Shown here piece by piece: positions 52,832-61,429 of a DNA stretch of 64,000 nt (position 1 is its first letter; the number at the start of each line of letters is the position of its first letter). A model generated the notes under the pieces. The model was not told the origin of the DNA. It saw only the letters and a program-made list of their open reading frames with translations, and ran no database searches. This DNA comes from Salinimicrobium catena (lineage in GTDB: Bacteria; Bacteroidota; Bacteroidia; Flavobacteriales; Flavobacteriaceae): positions 461,097 through 525,096 of the forward strand of contig NZ_FNGG01000002.1 in NCBI RefSeq assembly GCF_900102915.1. The letters run 5' to 3'. The position numbers and the translations under genes are program-made.

Positions 52832-54760
52832 ATGTACTTTAGGAATCCTGAACTGCTTTACGCTCTTTTCCTGCTGGTCATACCCGTGTTGGTACACCTT
52901 TTCCAGTTACGCAGGTTCAGGATAGAAAAGTTCACCAATGTAAAATTCCTGAAAAAGGCGGTGCAACAAACCCGTAAGAGTTCGACGATCAAAAAGTGGC
53001 TTATTCTTTTTACCCGCCTGTTACTGCTGGCCTCTCTTATCATCGCTTTCGCCCAGCCTTATTTTGGATCTTCGGCCGCGGAAAGTGAATCTCAGGAAAC
53101 AGTGATCTATCTCGATAACTCATACAGCATGCAGGCCAGGGGAAAGAACGGCGTGTTGCTGAAACAGGGAATTCAGCAGCTGCTGGAGAATTTACCACAG
53201 GAAGGAGAAATCTCTTTTTTTACTAATTCTGAACAATTTAAGGATATCAGCGCCACTTCTCTTCGGAAGAAATTGCAGGAGATCACTTATTCTCCGGAGC
53301 AGTTAAGCTGGAAGACCATCAGCCTTAAAGCCGAAGCTTTACTGGCCGAAAATGGGTCTTCCGCAAAGAATTTCATCGCGATCTCAGATTTTCAGCAGAA
53401 AGCGCAAGACGATTCCCTCTCTGCCCTGCCCTCTGCCCGAACTTTTCTGGTGCCTGCAAAACCCGAAAACCTGAACAATGTCGCTGTCGATTCAGCTTTT
53501 GTTTCTGAAAAAAGTCCGGACCAGCTCACCTTGAAGGTACTGCTGAAAGCCTCCGGAAAAGCTCCCGAAGGACTACCGGTAAGTCTTTATAACGGAAGTA
53601 ACTTACTTTCCCGAAAGACAGCGAACTTTGATGAGGAACTTGCTGCTGAAGTGGATTTCAGCATCCCCTCGGGCCCGGTTGAAAATGGAAGGATTAGTAT
53701 CGAAGATAACGGATTAGAGTTCGACAACCAGCTTTTCTTTAGTATTAACGAGCCCAGCGCCATTAAAGTGGTCGTCATAGGCGATAAAAACAGCGATTTT
53801 CTGAGCCGCATTTTTACCGCTCCGGAATTTAACCTGCAGGTCTTTCCGGAAGAAAATGTGAATTACAACGAATTATCGCTTGCCAACCTGGTCATCCTGA
53901 ACGAAGTGCGGAACATCCCTCCTTCTCTTAACAATCAACTGGTACAACTGCATGGCGAAAATGTGTTTCTGGTGGTCATTCCTTCAGGCCAGGCAGATCT
54001 GCAGTCATATAACAGCTTTTTCAGGGAGTTCGGGTTGCAGGGTTTTTCTAATATAGTACAGCAGGAACGCCTTATTACAGATATCTCTTTTTCCCATCCC
54101 GTCTATGCTTCGGTTTTCGATGAAAAAGTGCAGAACTTCCAGTACCCCAAAGTTCAAAGCTATTTTGCCATCAACAGGTCGCCGGGAGCTGTTTTGAGTT
54201 TTGAGACCGGGCAGCCATTCCTGATCGAAAAGGACCATATTTTCGTTTTTTCTGCCCCCATAAATGGGCAGAATTCCAATTTCAAGGCCTCTCCGCTGAT
54301 CGTTCCCACTTTCTATAACATTGGAAATCTCACCATTTCCCTGCCACAGCTTTACTTCAGTTTGAATGAAGATCAAAAGATAAGCCTGCAGGCCCAATTG
54401 GGGAAAGATGAAATATTGAAACTAGCCTCTCCCGATTATTCCTTTATTCCACGACAGCAAAGCTTTCAGAACAAAGTGGAACTTTTTCTTGAAAATGATC
54501 CGCCGCAGCCGGGGCATTATGAAGTGTTGAGAGATACAGCTGTGCTGCGCACGCTTGCCTTCAATGCGGGACGAAGTGAAAGCCAGATGCGGTACAGGGA
54601 AATAAAGCCTTCCAAAGATCTTTTGATGCAACAAAACGTTCCTGATGTGTTTGAGGAGATCAAAGCTACGGGAGAAACAGCTGCACTTTGGAAATGGTTT
54701 GTTATTTTTGCCCTGATTCTCTTACTTACTGAAATGCTCATCCTAAAATTTTTTAAATGA
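52832..54760 (+). CDS. BatA-like protein with von Willebrand A-type domain
   Basis: A 642-residue protein: N-terminal aerotolerance-regulator domain with two membrane helices (LYALFLLVIPVLVHLFQLRRF and WLILFTRLLLLASLIIAF), a vWA-like domain with DNSYSM (DxSxS metal site), further beta domains, and a final membrane helix (KWFVIFALILLLTEMLILKF). Such proteins sit in the inner membrane with domains in the periplasm and are known from Bacteroidota operons, sometimes with MoxR ATPases; none is here. Its last four bases overlap the start of the next gene (ATGA). Confidence 0.8.
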   Translation: MYFRNPELLYALFLLVIPVLVHLFQLRRFRIEKFTNVKFLKKAVQQTRKSSTIKKWLILFTRLLLLASLIIAFAQPYFGSSAAESESQETVIYLDNSYSMQARGKNGVLLKQGIQQLLENLPQEGEISFFTNSEQFKDISATSLRKKLQEITYSPEQLSWKTISLKAEALLAENGSSAKNFIAISDFQQKAQDDSLSALPSARTFLVPAKPENLNNVAVDSAFVSEKSPDQLTLKVLLKASGKAPEGLPVSLYNGSNLLSRKTANFDEELAAEVDFSIPSGPVENGRISIEDNGLEFDNQLFFSINEPSAIKVVVIGDKNSDFLSRIFTAPEFNLQVFPEENVNYNELSLANLVILNEVRNIPPSLNNQLVQLHGENVFLVVIPSGQADLQSYNSFFREFGLQGFSNIVQQERLITDISFSHPVYASVFDEKVQNFQYPKVQSYFAINRSPGAVLSFETGQPFLIEKDHIFVFSAPINGQNSNFKASPLIVPTFYNIGNLTISLPQLYFSLNEDQKISLQAQLGKDEILKLASPDYSFIPRQQSFQNKVELFLENDPPQPGHYEVLRDTAVLRTLAFNAGRSESQMRYREIKPSKDLLMQQNVPDVFEEIKATGETAALWKWFVIFALILLLTEMLILKFFK

Positions 54761-56016
54761 AGCTACTGATCCGATCTGCCAAGATCATCGACAACGAAAG
54801 CCCGTTCAACAACAAGGTCATGGATATCCTGGTGGAAGACGGCAACATCAAAGAGATCGCTCCCCAGATCAAGACCAAAAAAGTTGACCGGGAGATCACC
54901 TTGGATAATCTTCATGTATCTCAGGGATGGTTTGACAGTAGTGTGAATTTTGGGGAACCGGGTTTTGAAGACCGGGAAACCCTTGAAAATGGACTCAGGA
55001 CAGCAGGTAAAAGCGGGTTTACGTCAATTGCCCTCAACTCCGGAAATGATCCGGTGACCGACAATAAGGGTGCGGTTTCTTTTCTGAAAAATAAAGCGCA
55101 GGGACAGCCTGTAGCGCTTTATCCCATCGGCGCTTTGACCAGGAAAAGTGAAGGCACTGAAATGGCCGAACTCTTCGACATGCAGCAGGCGGGCGCTGTG
55201 GCTTTCGGAGATTACCAGAGAGCTGTCTCTAACCCCAATATGCTAAAGCTCGCGCTGCAGTACACTCAAAACTTTGACGGGCTGGTGCTTTCCTTTCCGC
55301 AGGAGAACAAGATAGCCGGGAACGGACAGGTAAACGAGCATGAGATGAGTACCCTGCTGGGGTTAAAAGGAATTCCCGCCCTGGCCGAAGAGTTGCAGAT
55401 CACCAGAGATCTATACATCCTGGAGTATACAGGAGGAAAATTGCACATTCCCACTATTTCTACTGCGAAGGCGGTAGATATCATTCGTGACGCCAAGGAG
55501 AAAGGCCTGGATGTGACCTGCGGAGTTGCCATTCACAATCTTTTCTTTACAGATGAGATCCTCAAGGAATTTGACACCAACGCAAAAGTTTTGCCTCCAT
55601 TGAGAACAAAAGCCGATGTTAAAGCACTTTTGCAGGGAATTAAGGACGGAACCATTGATATGGTGACCACAGACCATTCTCCCATGGATGTGGAGCATAA
55701 AAAAGTGGAGTTCGATAATGCCCTTTATGGCACCCTGGGGCTGGAATCGGCTTTGGGAGCTTTGCTGAAGATCACTTCACTTAAAACCGCTGTAAAAATG
55801 CTTACCGCCGGAAAAAGCAGGTTCAATATTCCTGAAAATGTCATCGAAGAAGGAGCCCCCGCGAATTTGACCTTTTTCGATCCTGAAGTCACCTACACCT
55901 TTGAAAAGGAGCATATCTGGAGTACTTCCAGGAACAGCCTTTTCCTGGGGCAGGAACTAAAAGGAAAAGTTTACGGTATTCTCTCCGACAGTACATTTTT
56001 AGCTTCCGAAGACTAA
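54757..56016 (+). CDS. Dihydroorotase homologue lacking metal ligands
   Basis: A 419-residue amidohydrolase-fold protein with clear dihydroorotase homology (GWFDSSVNFGEPGFEDRETLENG, IHNLFFTDEIL, TTDHSP, GTLGLESALGALL). In active class I enzymes the first motif reads DxHxHxRxP; here the two His are Ser62 and Asn64 and the Arg is Gly66. The later HaE and HvS metal His are also missing (LVLSF, LHIPTIST), while Asp306 is kept. It is probably not catalytic; in some bacteria such pseudo-dihydroorotases support aspartate transcarbamoylase. It is translationally coupled to the BatA-like gene. Confidence 0.8.
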   Translation: MKLLIRSAKIIDNESPFNNKVMDILVEDGNIKEIAPQIKTKKVDREITLDNLHVSQGWFDSSVNFGEPGFEDRETLENGLRTAGKSGFTSIALNSGNDPVTDNKGAVSFLKNKAQGQPVALYPIGALTRKSEGTEMAELFDMQQAGAVAFGDYQRAVSNPNMLKLALQYTQNFDGLVLSFPQENKIAGNGQVNEHEMSTLLGLKGIPALAEELQITRDLYILEYTGGKLHIPTISTAKAVDIIRDAKEKGLDVTCGVAIHNLFFTDEILKEFDTNAKVLPPLRTKADVKALLQGIKDGTIDMVTTDHSPMDVEHKKVEFDNALYGTLGLESALGALLKITSLKTAVKMLTAGKSRFNIPENVIEEGAPANLTFFDPEVTYTFEKEHIWSTSRNSLFLGQELKGKVYGILSDSTFLASED

Positions 56017-56026
56017 GAGAAAATCG

Positions 56027-56034
56027 TACTTTTG
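56027..56034 (+). promoter_or_regulatory. -7 element of the small membrane protein/esterase pair
   Basis: TACTTTTG matches TAnnTTTG exactly, 19 bases before the ATG at 56053; no clear -33 element. Confidence 0.45.
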
Positions 56035-56052
56035 TACAAGAAAAAAATTATT

Positions 56053-56379
56053 ATGAAAACCATAGCCGAAGAGGGTAAAGCTGCAGCCATTGTGGCTTAC
56101 CTTACCATCATAGGAACCATTGTCGCTTATTTCATGAACAATGACAGCAAGAATCCTTTTGCTTCCTTTCACATAAGACAGGCTCTGGGCATTCATATCA
56201 CTTTCTATTTGCTGGGGATCCTGGTTTCGGCGTTTGACAGCTGGATGATCTCCTCTGCCTTTTACATCTTTATTCTTATCCTATGGGGCTACGGACTTAT
56301 TACCGCCATTCAGGGGGAGCAAAAGGAAGTGCCTGTAATGGGAGCATACTTTCAAAAATGGTTTAGCACGATACACTAA
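56053..56379 (+). CDS. Small DUF4870-like membrane protein
   Basis: A 108-residue protein with three hydrophobic segments (AAAIVAYLTIIGTIVAYFM, ALGIHITFYLLGILVSAF, FYIFILILWGYGLITAI) and the ASFHIRQALG loop that marks Tic20/DUF4870-like proteins. Function unknown. The frame begins at 56032, but the -7 element and the charged KKKI residues there favour the ATG at 56053. Its stop overlaps the next start (TAATG), so the two genes are cotranslated. Confidence 0.75.
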   Translation: MKTIAEEGKAAAIVAYLTIIGTIVAYFMNNDSKNPFASFHIRQALGIHITFYLLGILVSAFDSWMISSAFYIFILILWGYGLITAIQGEQKEVPVMGAYFQKWFSTIH

Positions 56380-57038
56380 TGAACACCAGTACTTTGTCTT
56401 TATATCATCTTGTACGAAAACCAAAAATCGCTGTAGAAAAGGCGCCTTTGCTCATCATGATGCATGGCTATGGGAGCAATGAAGAGGACCTTTTCTCTTT
56501 CGCTGAAGAACTGCCAGATGAATTGTTCATCATTTCCCTGAGAGCGCCCTATCCCATGCCGCCATACGGTCATGCCTGGTATGCCATTCACTGGGATAAT
56601 AACGACGGAAAATTCAGTGATGATGTGCAGGCGGTGACTTCGCGTGAGAAGATCGCTGAATTTATAGATGAAGCTATAGAACAATACCCGGTAGATCCCA
56701 CAAATGTCAGTTTGTTAGGTTTTAGCCAGGGCTGTATTCTTAGCCTTGCCGTGGCGCTTTCATATCCTGAAAAGGTGAAGAATGTAATAGGCCTTAGTGG
56801 CTATGTCAATCCTGATATCCTGAAAGAAGGATTCAGAAACAATGATTTTTCCAACCTTTCAGTTTATAGTTCCCACGGCACGCAGGACCAGGTGATCCCC
56901 GTGAGCTGGGCGAGGAATACAAAACCTTTCCTGGATTCTCTTAAAATCGAAAATAGTTATTCAGAATTTCCTGTCGGCCATGGCGTAGCGCCGCAAAATT
57001 TCTGGGAGCTGAAAAAGTGGCTCGAAGAGCGGCTTTAA
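56379..57038 (+). CDS. Alpha/beta-hydrolase, phospholipase/carboxylesterase family
   Basis: A 219-residue cytosolic serine esterase: oxyanion LIMMHGYGSNEED, nucleophile Ser116 in GFSQGC, Asp in GTQDQVIP, His in PVGHG. Family members act on short acyl esters or lysophospholipids. One-base overlap with the small membrane protein gene upstream; the last four bases overlap the convergent coiled-coil protein gene. Confidence 0.88.
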   Translation: MNTSTLSLYHLVRKPKIAVEKAPLLIMMHGYGSNEEDLFSFAEELPDELFIISLRAPYPMPPYGHAWYAIHWDNNDGKFSDDVQAVTSREKIAEFIDEAIEQYPVDPTNVSLLGFSQGCILSLAVALSYPEKVKNVIGLSGYVNPDILKEGFRNNDFSNLSVYSSHGTQDQVIPVSWARNTKPFLDSLKIENSYSEFPVGHGVAPQNFWELKKWLEERL

Positions 57039-57535
57039 TTAGGAGTGTAAAGCAAAGCTTCCTGAGTGGTGATCTCCAGGTTTCGGTCCTCCCCTATTTC
57101 GTAGGTTAAGAACAGATCTCCCCAGTAAGTGCCATCGGTAAAGCTGGCCAGTATCCATTTTTGGTTGAGCAGCTTTATTTTATTGATCCTGAAATGGCCG
57201 TCCATGCCTTCGTATGGAACCAGGTCATTGTCTGCATCGGCTTTATTTCGGCTTATCAGTTCGCTTTCTACTTTCTCTATTACTTCGGAAGGATCCAAAC
57301 CTCTGTTTTCAAGGTAAGACAGGGCCTCTTCATTGGTTACAAGAGAGAAAGCCTCTTGTTGTCCCTGTGCATCAGAAGAAAGAGATTCAACTTTTTGTTC
57401 AGCAAGAATCAGGTCTTCCTGAAGTTGCTCGATCTTTTCTTCTTTTGACTTCAGCATGCTTTGTCCCGAAACATAGATATATACAGCCAGTAAGGCAGTG
57501 AAAACAAAGAGGTAGAGTAAAAGGCTTTTTCGCAT
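57035..57535 (-). CDS. Membrane-anchored coiled-coil protein, unknown function
   Basis: A 166-residue protein with one N-terminal membrane helix (LLLYLFVFTALLAVYIYV), a coiled coil (about 30-60), and a soluble domain (about 85-166: IEKVESELISRN, FRINKIKLLNQKWILASFTDG, LFLTYEIG). Topology suggests a periplasmic domain on an inner-membrane anchor. No family recognised. Its ATG follows the TAA of the PhnP-like gene without a gap, so it is cotranscribed with it. Confidence 0.68.
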   Translation of the reverse strand: MRKSLLLYLFVFTALLAVYIYVSGQSMLKSKEEKIEQLQEDLILAEQKVESLSSDAQGQQEAFSLVTNEEALSYLENRGLDPSEVIEKVESELISRNKADADNDLVPYEGMDGHFRINKIKLLNQKWILASFTDGTYWGDLFLTYEIGEDRNLEITTQEALLYTPN

Positions 57536-58297
57536 TTAAATGGTGATTTGCAGATTATCATAGGCCAGAAATACATTTTTTGGAAGTGTGGCCTGCACTT
57601 CCTCATGAAAACCCATTACATGACTTATATGGGTGAGATATGCCTTTTTTGGGTTGATCTTCTCAATGAACTTCAGGGCTTCCTCCAGGTTGAAATGAGA
57701 ATGATGAGGCTCCTTTCTCAGGGCATTGATCACCAGCACGTCTACCCCCTTCAGCTTTTCGATCTCTTCCTCCTCTATTGTCTTGGCATCGGTGATGTAG
57801 GCGAACTCCTGGATCCTGTAACCAAAAACCTGCACCCGGTTGTGCATCACATCAATAGGTGTTACCTGGTGTTTCCCCACCTTGAAAGGTTCATTTTGGA
57901 TCACATTTTCCCTGACGCTGGGAGCGCCGGGATATTTATTTTCGGAAGCGAAGATGTAATCGAACCTTTTCCGCAGTGAATCCATCACCCTCTCATGGGC
58001 AAAAACGGGAATATCTCCCTGCTGAAAGAAATAAGGACGAATGTCATCAAGGCCCGCGGTATGATCGCTGTGTTCATGGGTGAACAAAATTGCATCCAGA
58101 CGCTCTATGGGATTGCTGAGCATTTGTTGTCTAAAATCTGGCCCGCAGTCAATTACGATATTGAAACCTTCCACTTCTATAAGCACCGAAACCCGCAGCC
58201 TTTTATCTTTGTCATCCTCACTAAGACAAACCGGATGTGTGCTGCCAATAACGGGGATTCCCTGCGAAGTTCCTGTGCCCAAAAATGTTACTTTCAA
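57536..58297 (-). CDS. MBL-fold hydrolase, PhnP-like
   Basis: A 253-residue metallo-beta-lactamase-fold hydrolase of the phosphodiesterase type (PhnP / ribosyl cyclic phosphate). FLGTGTSQGIPVIG is typical, as is HEHSDHTAGLDD for the two-metal site, with further ligands in DCGPDFRQQ, ITDAK and THISHVMGFH. Exact substrate unknown. Its first codon is TTG at 58297 (a stop lies a few codons further up), and a -7 box is 18 bases upstream of it. Confidence 0.85.
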   Translation of the reverse strand: MKVTFLGTGTSQGIPVIGSTHPVCLSEDDKDKRLRVSVLIEVEGFNIVIDCGPDFRQQMLSNPIERLDAILFTHEHSDHTAGLDDIRPYFFQQGDIPVFAHERVMDSLRKRFDYIFASENKYPGAPSVRENVIQNEPFKVGKHQVTPIDVMHNRVQVFGYRIQEFAYITDAKTIEEEEIEKLKGVDVLVINALRKEPHHSHFNLEEALKFIEKINPKKAYLTHISHVMGFHEEVQATLPKNVFLAYDNLQITI

Positions 58298-58314
58298 TGC
58301 CTTTTATTTTACCA

Positions 58315-58322
58315 CAAAACTA
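58315..58322 (-). promoter_or_regulatory. -7 element of the PhnP-like gene
   Basis: Read on the minus strand TAGTTTTG matches TAnnTTTG, 17 bases before the TTG start. Confidence 0.5.
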
Positions 58323-58333
58323 AGTATTATTTT

Positions 58334-58363
58334 TTTGTTTGGCCCTGCATTTTAGTACCTTTG
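58334..58363 (+). promoter_or_regulatory. Consensus promoter of the conserved 484-residue gene
   Basis: TTTG (58334-58337), 18 bases, then TACCTTTG (58356-58363), followed by a 14-bp palindrome AACTTAAGTAAGTT at 58369-58382 at the expected start of transcription. Confidence 0.8.
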
Positions 58364-58405
58364 ATACCAACTTAAGTAAGTTCACTTTTCTAAAAGAAAT
58401 CAGCT

Positions 58406-59860
58406 ATGCCAATAACTATAATGGGAGATCGGGAGTTTGAAAATGTCCCTTCCATAAAAAGTAAAGCTTTACGAATAAATCTCAACGAAAATATCTACGG
58501 AACCTTTTCAGAAATCGGAGCGGGACAGGAAACTGTGCGTAATTTCTTCAGAGCTGGTGGAGCTTCGGGTACCATTGCAAAGGCAATGAGTGCTTATGAT
58601 AAAGATTTTAGTGATGCCATTTACGGAATTGAGGATGACAGAAGGTATGTGACCGAGGAGCGATTGAAAAAGATGCTGACGCATGAGACCAATCTTATTG
58701 AACAGCGAATCTCCCGTGAAAAGCACCCTAACAAGCTTTTCTTTACTTATGCCAACACTGTTGCGACCATAGATTTCGCCAAAAAATACAAAGGACATGG
58801 CTGGGTAGGAATCCGATACCAGGTACATCCTGAAGAAGAGTACAACGAGATCATTCTCCACGTACGTTTTCACGAGAATGATGCGCGTCTGCAACAAAAT
58901 ACTTTAGGGATTCTGGGTGTGAATCTTATTTACGGTGCTTACTACAAGTATGATAATCCGAAAAAATTATTAAGATATCTCTATGATCATATCGATAAGG
59001 ACCAGATAGAGATCGATACCATTAACTTCTCGGGGCCAAGATTTGAAAAGGTCGATAACCGTTTAATGAGTTTGCAGCTGGTGAAGAACGGAATGACCGA
59101 GGCCGTAATGTTCGCGCCAGACGGTAATAACGTATTGCCGGCAAAGATTCTGTATAAAAAGAATATCCTCGCCCTTAGAGGTAGCTTTAGACCCGTGACC
59201 AAGGTCAATATGGACATGTATAAAAGGTCTATGGAGCTGTTCCTGAAAGAGAACCGCGTTGATGAAGAAAATACCGAAGTTATCTTTGAGATCACCCTCT
59301 CAAACCTGCGGGCAGAAGGAGAGATCGACGAAAGGGACTTTATGGATCGTGCCGAACTGCTTTGTTCTCTTGGACAAACGGTAATGATCTCCAACTTCCA
59401 GGAATATTATCGCGTTGTGGAATATTTCTCCCGTTATACCAAGGAACGTATGGGTCTCGCTATGGGAGTTAACAACCTGGTGGATATATTTGATGAGAAA
59501 TATTACCGTCACCTTAGTGGAGGTATTTTGGAGGCTTTTGGTAAGTTATTCTTTAAGGATCTTAAAGTTTATCTCTACCCTCTTAAAGATAAGGATACCG
59601 GTGAGATCACTACTAGCGAGAACCTCAAGGTGCATCCAAGAATGAAGGAGCTGTATAAGTTCTTTAAATACAACGGAAAAGTGGTTGATATAAAGAACTA
59701 TGATCCTGAGATCCTTGATATTTACTCCAGGGAGGTGCTTCAAATGATCGCTGAAGGTAAAGGAGGCTGGGAAAGCATGCTGCCGGAAAAGACCACCGCG
59801 ATGATCAAAGAACACAACCTGTTCAGTCACCAAAAACAGAAGGAAGCTCAAAAAGCTTAA
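58406..59860 (+). CDS. Conserved soluble protein of Bacteroidota, function unknown
   Basis: A 484-residue protein without signal peptide or membrane segment, so it is cytosolic. Landmarks: ITIMGDREFENVPSIKSKALR, GAGQETVRNFFRAGGASGT, ILHVRFHENDARLQQNTLG, and a long alpha/beta body with NLRAEGEIDERDFMDRAEL and VISNFQEYYRVVEYF. It is strongly conserved across flavobacteria, where databases label it inconsistently (TonB receptor, adenylyltransferase); neither fits the sequence. The strong promoter and terminator suggest a well-expressed single gene. Confidence 0.75.
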   Translation: MPITIMGDREFENVPSIKSKALRINLNENIYGTFSEIGAGQETVRNFFRAGGASGTIAKAMSAYDKDFSDAIYGIEDDRRYVTEERLKKMLTHETNLIEQRISREKHPNKLFFTYANTVATIDFAKKYKGHGWVGIRYQVHPEEEYNEIILHVRFHENDARLQQNTLGILGVNLIYGAYYKYDNPKKLLRYLYDHIDKDQIEIDTINFSGPRFEKVDNRLMSLQLVKNGMTEAVMFAPDGNNVLPAKILYKKNILALRGSFRPVTKVNMDMYKRSMELFLKENRVDEENTEVIFEITLSNLRAEGEIDERDFMDRAELLCSLGQTVMISNFQEYYRVVEYFSRYTKERMGLAMGVNNLVDIFDEKYYRHLSGGILEAFGKLFFKDLKVYLYPLKDKDTGEITTSENLKVHPRMKELYKFFKYNGKVVDIKNYDPEILDIYSREVLQMIAEGKGGWESMLPEKTTAMIKEHNLFSHQKQKEAQKA

Positions 59861-59883
59861 TTCAGACTGAAATTTTATATAGC

Positions 59884-59913
59884 AAAGGGGCAGGAAAATA
59901 TCCTGCCTTTTTT
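59884..59913 (+). terminator. Terminator of the 484-residue gene
   Basis: 12-bp stem from AAAGGGGCAGGA with TCCTGCCTTTTT (two G-T pairs), 5-base loop, T-run. Confidence 0.75.
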
Positions 59914-59920
59914 GTTTACG

Positions 59921-60388
59921 CTACTCTCCCGGGTATTTCCCAAAAACCTCTTGCAACTTTTCTCGTCTAAAATCGAATATTGCCTGAAGCCTTGGCTTCA
60001 CCAGTACAGGATGCACCATTCTGCCCAAAAGGCCAAAAGGAAGTTTGTAATCCACCACGTCTTCCATCTCTACCCCGTTCTCAATTTCTCTGAAGAAATG
60101 CTTATGATGCCATAATGCATAAGGTCTGAACCGCTGTTCATCAACAAAGAACTTCTTTTCCTGCACGTGGGTGATCTCTGTCACCCACCTGGTCTTAAAC
60201 CCGGCCACAGGCCGTACGATATACTGGATGATCTGCCCCGGATGCATCTTTCGCTCGGCTCCCGAAATGATCTCAAAGCCCATGTCGGGTGGCGTGATAT
60301 TTTGTAAATTCCTGGGATCTGAGAAAAAATCCCAGGAACTGTCAAGGGAAATTGGCAGGTTCTGGCTTCTTTTCAGGGAATAGATCAT
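59921..60388 (-). CDS. SRPBCC-fold (START-like) ligand-binding protein
   Basis: A 155-residue single-domain helix-grip protein: SWDFFSDPRNLQNITPPDMGF at the start, RWVTEITHVQEKKFFVDEQRFRPYALWHHKHFF in the sheet (shown in parts: TRWVTEITHV, EQRFRPYALWHH), and VVDYKLPFGLLGRMVHP before the long last helix. It matches the COG4276 type of SRPBCC proteins. The ligand is unknown. It ends next to the terminator of the preceding gene and has no operon partner. Confidence 0.8.
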   Translation of the reverse strand: MIYSLKRSQNLPISLDSSWDFFSDPRNLQNITPPDMGFEIISGAERKMHPGQIIQYIVRPVAGFKTRWVTEITHVQEKKFFVDEQRFRPYALWHHKHFFREIENGVEMEDVVDYKLPFGLLGRMVHPVLVKPRLQAIFDFRREKLQEVFGKYPGE

Positions 60389-60546
60389 GATAAGTCTTTC
60401 TTTTCAAGTTACGATTATGATCAGGATCCTTCACCTTTTAAAAAAATTAAATATTCCATAATTTTCCGTGGGAAACTTCTTATAATTTGGTTAAAGGCGC
60501 AGGTGTTCAGGGATTTTCATTTGATATTTGGTAAAAAACCAAGATC

Positions 60547-61350
60547 ATGAACAGGAAATTCTTAGTTCCTTTTATTCTATTATTTTTCTTTATTTCAACT
60601 TCTTCTGCGCAATCTGATTCTCCCTATGAAACTTCCTGGGCCCTTGACGGCACCTGGATAGGTGTTGGACTGGGTCTCAATGGCCTGGGTTTCAAACTCA
60701 TTCAGGACAAAGAAGCGCTTACAGCCGAAGAACTGGCTGCCATTTCCAAAGATGATGTGCCCGGATTTGACAGATGGGCTGCGGGCAATTATTCTGAACG
60801 TGCAGACAATATAAGCTACTACCCTTTTTACGGCTCCTTTGCGGTGCCTTTCATCATGATGCTTACAGATGAGCAACGGCCGCATGCCGGGCAGATTTCG
60901 GTACTTTTTATCGAGACCATGGCCACAACCGGAGCTTTGTATACTATCACTGCCGGGGCTGTGAACCGCAGCCGTCCTCTGGTTTATAATGAAGACCTTC
61001 CCGATGAGCTGCGGAGTGAAGCCGGAGCGCGACGTTCATTTTTCGCGGGGCATACCGCGGCAACAGCTTCCGCTACCTTTTTCGCTGCCAAAGTATTCAG
61101 CGATTTCAATCCAGATTCCTGGGCAAAACCCTATGTGTGGACAGCTGCTGCGCTTGTTCCTGCCTGGGTAGGATATTTAAGGCTTGAAGGCGGAAAACAT
61201 TTCCTTTCAGATAATATCGTAGGCTACGGAATTGGAGCCCTCTCCGGAATCCTCATTCCTGAACTTCATAAAAAAGAGAACACCGAATTCTCCTTTTTTC
61301 CGACCATGGGAGCTGAATACCAGGGGATCAGCATGAGGTATACCTTTTAG
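60547..61350 (+). CDS. PAP2-like phosphatase, exported form
   Basis: A 267-residue PAP2 enzyme with signal-like start (ending TSSA|Q) and several membrane helices. The motifs are in the order NRSRP (C1), RRSFFAGHTAAT (C2) and GYLRLEGGKHFLSDNIVG (C3, with the nucleophilic His). This is a second PAP2 protein in the window, distinct in type from the one at 34957: the signal peptide and FFAGH variant place it with the periplasm-facing Bacteroidota group that includes lipid A phosphatases. Substrate not known. Confidence 0.82.
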   Translation: MNRKFLVPFILLFFFISTSSAQSDSPYETSWALDGTWIGVGLGLNGLGFKLIQDKEALTAEELAAISKDDVPGFDRWAAGNYSERADNISYYPFYGSFAVPFIMMLTDEQRPHAGQISVLFIETMATTGALYTITAGAVNRSRPLVYNEDLPDELRSEAGARRSFFAGHTAATASATFFAAKVFSDFNPDSWAKPYVWTAAALVPAWVGYLRLEGGKHFLSDNIVGYGIGALSGILIPELHKKENTEFSFFPTMGAEYQGISMRYTF

Positions 61351-61429
61351 CATTTGAGATAACTTCCGAAAAAGAGGAATTTTCCTTCTAATTTTCTATT
61401 TTTAGGCCTTTATCACCTAAAACCTGAAC

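Noticed and set aside
54757-56016. Naming as catalytic dihydroorotase pyrC
   Set aside because: All metal-binding His of the class I motif set are replaced.
58406-59860. Naming as TonB-dependent receptor or nicotinate-nucleotide adenylyltransferase
   Set aside because: No signal peptide, plug, barrel strands or nucleotidyltransferase HxGH motif in the sequence.
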